From Dactylorhiza incarnata (lineage: Eukaryota; Streptophyta; Magnoliopsida; Asparagales; Orchidaceae), in the NCBI GenBank assembly GCA_033032865.1, contig JAWHQI010000005.1, forward strand, positions 14,346,001 to 14,410,000: a DNA stretch of 64,000 bases, written 5' to 3'. Of the stretch, positions 58,697 to 64,000 are shown piece by piece. Every line of letters starts with the position of its first letter. Positions within the stretch are counted from its first letter, which is position 1. The notes beneath the pieces were generated by a model, which ran no database searches, was not told where the DNA came from, and was given only the letters and a program-made list of their open reading frames with translations. Both the position numbers and the translations under genes were made by a program.

Positions 58697-59770
58697 TGAA
58701 AGTGAGGTTAGATCTTAGATTTACTCTAGAGGGGGGTGAATAGAGTATTAAAACTTTTCCCTTAATTTTATTGTGGAATTAAAATAGTGATATATATATA
58801 TATATGTATTGAGAGTAGGTTATAAAACTAAATAAAGAAATCAGCACACAGCACAACAACACAGAAAATCACAAGCACAGAGACACAAGGATCTATAGTA
58901 GTTCCCCAATAAACCTGGGTACGTCTACTCTTCTACCACACTTGGTAGGAATCCACTAGGATTTTTGATCAGGTGTCCTAACACCAATGAGCTTTTGATA
59001 AGGTGCCCAAAAACCAAACAGGATTTTTTGATCAGGTGTCTTGCCACCAAGAGGTAAACTTTTGAAGGGAGTTTTAACCCTTTACAGAATGGGATAAAGA
59101 GGGTTTAGAATGTTCTTCTCTGTCAATAATCTGAAAGAAGACTCTAGTGGATGTATGTTGTAAAGCTCTTCTGTCTGATATAAAATTGTTGACAACTGAT
59201 GGCTGGAGCTTTCACTTGAATGTATTGATCTTCCTTTATCTTCCTGATAGCTAATAAATCTGAGAGAATAAATTCTTCAGATTATTGTTGCTATTTTGAA
59301 GATCTGTACTTGCAGCAGAGATCTGAGAGATGGTGTTGATGTTGTTCTCATAGAAAATCAAATTGCTGCTTGAGGAAGAAGATGAAGATGATCTATTTTT
59401 GTTCTTCTTGCTCTTCCTGTATGTTTCTTTCTTTTTTTCTCTATATAGCTATATTGATATGTTCCGTATGCTTGTCATGAAAAGCTCTAAAGAAAAATAT
59501 TATTGTATATCTTCTTCCTTTCCTTTGATAATATTTGAAAAAACAAATCCCTTGAATTAAGGAATAAATATATCTGGGAACCATAAATCTGACACGCCGT
59601 ATATCTCTTTCCTTTTCCATGAAATGTTCCTTTTCCATTAAATGTCAACGGCTATTTTCTCTCGAGAAGAGATGGAAAGGAATATAATAAGGAAGGAAAT
59701 AAATCTTATCTTATCTGGAATAGATCCGTTGCTGTAGTCAATCTGAGTTCAGAGAATGAATAATATAATC
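58697..59770 (-). repeat. S3: Sirevirus-like LTR fragment
   Basis: Starts TGAAAGTGAGG and then CTCTAGAGGGGGGTGAATAGAG, on the minus strand the C-tract end of a Sirevirus-like LTR. It is related to, but clearly diverged from, the S4 LTR. It shows repeated TTTTGATCAGGTGTC / TTTTGATAAGGTGCC blocks at 58960-59050 and an AT dinucleotide run near 58791-58806. It is interrupted by S4 after TAATC (59766-59770). Confidence 0.7.
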
Positions 59771-61105
59771 TGAAAGTGCACAATTAACCTCACTAGATTT
59801 CTCTAGAGGGGGGGTGAATAGAGATTTAAAAATACTTTGTGCTATTATATATATATGTGTAATAATCACAGATTTAGGCTTCCCACACACCAACAAGAAT
59901 TAAGCAAGTAAAGAAGAAAAATGACAACAAGAAAATCACAGCACAACACAAGGAAATTTAGTGGTTCCCCAAACTTTGGGTAGTCCACTCTTCTACCCCC
60001 TTGGTAGGAATTCACTAACTTGCACTGAGTCTTTTGATAAGGAGACTCTTAGAACCATACTGAGTCTTTTGATAAGGAGACTCTTAGAACCAAACTGAGT
60101 CTTTTGGTAAGGAGACTCTTAGAACCACTACAACTGAATTTTTTGAAGAGAGATTCTAAAAACTCTTTTACACAATTTGAAAATAGAATGAGAAGAAGAA
60201 GTAGAACAAGTAGAAAAACAGAAAATGATATATGTAAGAAAGAATCTTCTTCCTAGCAAGAAGATTGGAAGCACAAGTATAGTGAATATGATCTCTCTTC
60301 TATAGTGAGAAGGAGATTGTAAGCTTTTCTCTCTTTTGTGAGAGCTTTCAGAGTTTGCAGCAGAATGGCTTCAGAAGAAGGCTTTTTCTTTCCTGCAGCA
60401 CACTATCTCTTTTCTCAGCTTTCTCACTCTTCACTTGGGAGCTCTTCCTCTTATTCAAATGTATATGGTGGATCACTTCTTATTATTCTCTGCCGACCTC
60501 CTTCTTATTTATAGCTCTGTTTAAAATATATTGCTAAAGGAGAATAACCAATTAGCAGACAAAGAATTAGAAAGAGATAAGAGTTTCCATAATCAGTATT
60601 TCTGTAGAAGGAAAAGAATTCATTCTGATTTCAAATAATATCCATAATAATCTTAATCAAATTAGCCAAGAATCAAATAGAAGGAAAGGCTGATTCAGAA
60701 TGGCTATAAAAGAATAATATCATTCCATAAAAATTAGATCTACAGAAAGAAGGAAAGAGATCTGGCGTGTTTTTGAATTACTTATAGATATCGACGTGCG
60801 TCGATTACTATTCGACGTAAACGTCGATTTCATCCTGGCTGGCCGTCGAGAGGAGAATAAGAAAGGTGCTTCGACTAAGGTGCGTCGACTTTATCAAATG
60901 CGTCGACTAGAAGTCAGAGGTACGTCGACTATGATTACGTCAAATTCTTCTAAGAGTTACTTCGACTCATCTTGAGAGAAACGTCGACTATATTTCGACG
61001 TTGCATCGAATACCATTTGACGCATATTTACTTAGCCTAATTTTTCATACTTAGAATTTATATTCTACTCATTTCTAGGGGTTAAGATAAATCATTTCCC
61101 CAACA
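59771..61105 (-). repeat. S4 3' LTR
   Basis: 1335 bp. On the minus strand it starts TGTTGGGGAAATG after AGGGGGAGAT and ends CACTTTCA after a CACCCCCCCTCTAGAG C-tract. Three copies of a CTGAGTCTTTTGATAAGGAG block (about 35 bp) lie at 60023-60125. A TATA-type CTATAAAT occurs on the minus strand at 60507-60514, about 275 bases after the palindromic array (60789-61025). Confidence 0.85.
60789..61025. promoter_or_regulatory. S4 U3 palindromic TGCRTCGA / TCGACGCA array
   Basis: About eight hairpin-type pairs such as ATCGACGTGCGTCGAT and TCGACGTTGCATCGA with short spacers. The same motif recurs at 63288-63445, 63782-64000 and in S5. Confidence 0.72.
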
Positions 61106-61120
61106 ATCTCCCCCTATTTG
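61106..61120 (-). other. S4 polypurine tract
   Basis: On the minus strand CAAATAGGGGGAGAT ends next to the LTR start TGTTGG. Confidence 0.85.
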
Positions 61121-61294
61121 TCTTAACCCTATATAGAGAGATTGTATCAACTTATAATCCACAAAGCAAAGCATTTTTATAGATAAGAAATATGCTAAAT
61201 AATCAGAAGAAGATATAATAAGAAATTATATAAACAATTTTCATGTTCAGTTGATTGATCAACATTTAAGCATAGACAATTGTAGAGTATATCA

Positions 61295-63087
61295 TCATTG
61301 TTCAGGGGTAGGAGGAGTTTTTATTTTCCTAGTAAATACTTTTGTGGGTTGCTCCTTCTCAGTAGTAGGTGATTTCCTCAGCTCCCCCTGAGTCTTAGTA
61401 ATTTGCTCCCCCTGAGTCAAAGTAGTTTGCTCCCCCTGGAATGGAGCTTCCTTTGAGCCTTTTCCTTCTTCTTCAATTTCTCTTTCATTTCCAGCTCCAG
61501 TTGTAACTGCATCTGGCTCCTGAGCTCCTACTTCACCCATCACAGAATCAGCTTCATTTTCTTTCTCTCCTTCAGCCTCAGTTTCCTTTTCAACTTCATT
61601 TTCGGTCCTACATGCCTCCCCTTATAATAGAATCACTTGTTGAGTAGCTTCTCTTGCTATATTGAGTACCTCTGTTAGGTGCTCTTCACTATGTAGCTCA
61701 GGTACAACTTCATTCCCAATAATTTTGAGTAGTGCAAGACTATAATTTTTTGAAGTAGGAAGAGACTTGTGAGAGAGAGATTTATGACTGGAGAGCTGCT
61801 CTTCATCTAACCTCTCCCCCTTCTTGACCTTCTTAGCCAAGGAGGTTAAGAAAGATCTGGTGACCTTAGAGGAAGAGATAGAGGTCTTCAGGCTTTGCAC
61901 AGAGGCACCAACCCCATCTATTTGGGTCTGCATGTGTAAGATGGAGGAATAAATCTTGGAGCAGTGCCCATCCAGCATTGCTTAGAATCTTTGGGTTGTG
62001 GAGTGGATACACTGAGTGATGAGGTTGTTAGTGGATGGAGATGGTTCAAAGTGTGTTGGAGGAGGAGGAGTCAATGGAGGAGGAGGTGTTGTATGTGATG
62101 AAGGTGAAGAGGGGACTGTATCATTTTGATGAGGTGTATTGGATGGAGATGGTGGAGGAATAAAGGAGGGTTGAGTAGGTGATTGGGTTGGTATTTGTGA
62201 GGGTGTGGATGATGGTGGTACAGAAAAGATGTCTGTATGAGGAGGAGGAGGAGGAGGAGGAGAAAATGGATGAGCAGGAGAGATAGGAGGAGAAGGAGTC
62301 CTTTCAGGAATGGCACCAGGCTTGGGAATTTGCCTGGTCCATTTTGAGAAGAGAGCTATGGACATCCTTTTGCCTGGAGGGATGGGAATTCCTTTTGACT
62401 TGCATAGGTCAGGGAAGGAGTGGAAGAGAACTTGGCTCATAATTCTCATGTAGGCATTCTCTTTGTGAGAGTATTTATAGCCTATCATTTTAAGCAGGCA
62501 GCTTGCCCAGTCTACCTTCTTCTTCAGCACAAGGGCCCCCATGATGTTCAGTTGCTGCTTGGGCACTGCATCATGGGCAGAGATCTTACATAGTAATATT
62601 TTCCCTACTATGTCTGCCAACAGTCTATACTCCTCAGAGAAGTCTATTTTCTTCAGGTGGATTGGTCTATCTTTGGAGAACTTCATGGTGATTAACAAAT
62701 TCTTTATTTCATCAGGGGTAAGTTCCATAGGTTCATCACCTGATAGGGGAATTATTTTAGTTATTCTTTAGAAAATGATTTGCTTTCCCTATTTGAACAA
62801 AGATAATATTTGATTGTACCTGATGGTAGATCAAAGGTGGTCCTAATGTGTTCTGCAGAAATTGAGACAGGTGTCTCATGGATTGTTCTTGTGATTTCTC
62901 CTTGTTCAGATATCTGAACATGAGTCATCAGCTCTGTGAGTTCTGTCTCCAGGAGCTTGCATCTTGTGGAGATGAGCTTATCCAGACCAGCTTCAGTGAA
63001 GAGAGCTATGATGCTCTTATAATTTTATGCGGCGGCTTGGAAGGATTCGTGGTCAATGTCGAACCCAGAGTTTATCTTGGGAGCCAT
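61295..63087 (-). pseudogene. S4 second gene (plant transposon-protein-like), spliced, with three in-frame stops
   Basis: Two exons on the minus strand, 63087-62820 and 62739-61295, flank an 80-nt GT...AG intron (donor CAG|GTACAA, acceptor TATCAG|G). Lengths 268 + 1445 give exactly 571 codons. The start is MAPKINSGFD. Exon 2 has a folded-looking region (NIMGALVLKKKVDWASCLLK, IPIPPGKRMSIALF) resembling proteins annotated as putative plant transposon proteins, then a proline-rich tract (about residues 228-328), a probable coiled coil and an acidic tail with QGEQ repeats. TAA codons at 63025-63027, 61982-61984 and 61622-61624 break it. It sits where Sireviruses carry env-like genes, which also have proline-rich and coiled-coil parts; that link is inference. 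Confidence 0.7.
61381..61438 (-). repeat. 24-bp repeat of purine tracts inside coding sequence
   Basis: Minus-strand CAGGGGGAGC tracts lie at 61381-61390, 61405-61414 and 61429-61438, spaced exactly 24 bases. They encode QGE at 8-residue intervals in the tail of the second gene. Confidence 0.82.
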
Positions 63088-63531
63088 TGTAGGTCAGTGA
63101 GAAAGAGGAAGAAATGGCTGGACTGAGAGGTAAAAGGGATGAAAGATGTAGAGTGCGAGAGGATTTCTAACTTAAGAGTCTATTTAAGTCAGGTGAAACA
63201 TCGAAATGAGACATAATTCGAGGCATATTCGGTACTACAGTGGATGTGACCGAAAATATTTTAGTATTGCCGCTCTTTTTCATGAAGTCGACGTTACGTT
63301 GAGTGGAATTCGACGTAAGCATCGATACAGTCTGCGGTAAGATGTTAGGGTTTCATATCGATGTATACGTCGATTGGAGTCGACGCATGCGTCGATTTAA
63401 GTTATTATTGATAGTTATCGATGGTGCGTTGATTATAAAATCGACGTGACTTTTATTTTCCTGAAAATTTTGGGTTTTCCCTTGAGAGATTATTTCTTCC
63501 TGCTCCTATTGTTTTCTAAGACAGTCTTGGA
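63088..63531. other. S4 spacer between gag and second gene, with TCGA palindromes
   Basis: Non-coding on both strands as far as I can see. From 63288 to 63445 it has about five TCGACG/CGTCGA pairs such as ATCGATGTATACGTCGAT. A pol gene would be expected here in a full element. Confidence 0.6.
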
Positions 63532-64000
63532 CTAATTTTTATGATTAGATTGATTGTGCCAACATTGTTTAGCAATGTGGCCAGTTTTATTGCATATATA
63601 ACATCTGACTATCTTTAGATTATGGGATTTTGAGTTTAGAGAGAGATAGTGGTGTTGATTAGGATAAACCTTTTGATTAGGATAAAAATTATGATCAGGA
63701 TAAATAGGTCCTGAATGGGGGTTAAGATGGAAGGTTTTTGGAGGATGGAGGTGTCCGGTCTTTATGTTGCTCTGAGTTTGTATGCGTCGATATATATTCG
63801 ACGTATGTTGATAGTTGCGTCGATTTATACTTGGTGCTTTCTCCAGATTGCGTTGATCTGGAATCGATGCATGGAAGAAGTTGCGTCGATTTGAAGTCGA
63901 CATACTTTTATTCAAGCGTCGAATTGAGGTCGAAGCATCTGAGAGATTGCGTCGAGTAGAATTCGATGCACTATCATTCATGCGTCGATAAGAAGTCGAC
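63532..64000 (-). CDS. S4 gag, C-terminal part (partial)
   Basis: Open on the minus strand and continuing beyond the window, so the ATG at 63981 is probably internal. It ends with a knuckle CYICNKTGHIAKQC and stops eight residues later. Residues before it are basic and His/Asn/Tyr-rich. The N-terminal visible part is a peptide repeat with S-x-x-x-R-R-N at 11-12 residue intervals, produced by the TCGA palindrome array (63782-64000). A zinc-knuckle gag of copia type binds element RNA. Confidence 0.8.
   Translation of the reverse strand, partial: STSYRRMNDSASNSTRRNLSDASTSIRRLNKSMSTSNRRNFFHASIPDQRNLEKAPSINRRNYQHTSNIYRRIQTQSNIKTGHLHPPKTFHLNPHSGPIYPDHNFYPNQKVYPNQHHYLSLNSKSHNLKIVRCYICNKTGHIAKQCWHNQSNHKN

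Larger units (their letters stand above)
59771..64000 (-). mobile_element. S4: Sirevirus-like element with gag and a spliced second gene, runs off the window
   Basis: Minus strand: gag (from beyond 64000 to 63532), second gene (63087-61295), purine tracts, then a 3' LTR (59771-61105). No pol lies between gag and the second gene, so the element is non-autonomous or internally deleted. The TCGA palindrome motif occurs in the LTR, between the genes and in gag. The 5' LTR and the far target copy lie outside the window. Confidence 0.8.

Overview
The window looks like a nuclear segment of a large-genome flowering plant and consists almost entirely of LTR retrotransposons inserted into one another. 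The grounds are plant-type Ty1/copia and Ty3/gypsy (chromovirus, Athila/Tat-like and Sirevirus-like) proteins, initiator-Met and Asp tRNA primer sites, polypurine tracts and matching 5-bp target duplications. I recognise no host gene, tRNA, rRNA or CRISPR array. The species cannot be fixed from these data.

Layout. Bases 1-6664 look like the 5' end of a minus-strand Ty3-like element (X) with a very long putative LTR. It abuts an LTR-like remnant carrying a 24-bp minisatellite (6665-7219). A degraded Sirevirus-like LTR (S5, about 7220-7655 and 15839-16450) is split by a complete non-autonomous Sirevirus-like element, S1 (7656-15833, TSD CTTAG). From 16715 to beyond 58696 runs an old minus-strand chromovirus, G1. 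Its integrase is split by a Ty1/copia element, C1 (21155-45407). C1 is itself interrupted by a Tekay-like chromovirus, G2 (21243-30207, TSD GGTTT), in its 5' LTR and by a second gag-only Sirevirus-like element, S2 (34998-43745, TSD CATGG), in its RNase H. The G1 leader holds a young non-autonomous Athila/Tat-like element, T (49512-56040). The G1 5' LTR is broken by a minus-strand Sirevirus-like LTR (S3, 58697-59770), which is in turn broken by S4 (59771 to beyond the window end). S4 encodes a zinc-knuckle gag and a second, apparently spliced reading frame.

Almost every coding region is broken by stops or frameshifts. The open exceptions are the S1 gag (8921-10417), the T zinc-knuckle protein (51434-52636) and the visible part of the S4 gag. 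S1, S2 and T keep replication signals (LTRs, primer site, purine tract) but no polymerase, so they would depend on enzymes supplied by full-length relatives.

The most unusual theme is palindromic motif arrays. Six families (S1, S2, S4/S5, C1, G2, T) carry CG-rich, hairpin-forming arrays in their LTRs. In S1, S2, C1 and T these lie next to a TATA box. In the Sirevirus-like elements, family-matched copies also sit inside the element, and in S4 they run through the gag coding sequence. T and G2, from different gypsy branches, share the same composite array. S1 and S2 also keep several structured non-coding modules in an otherwise drifting interior.
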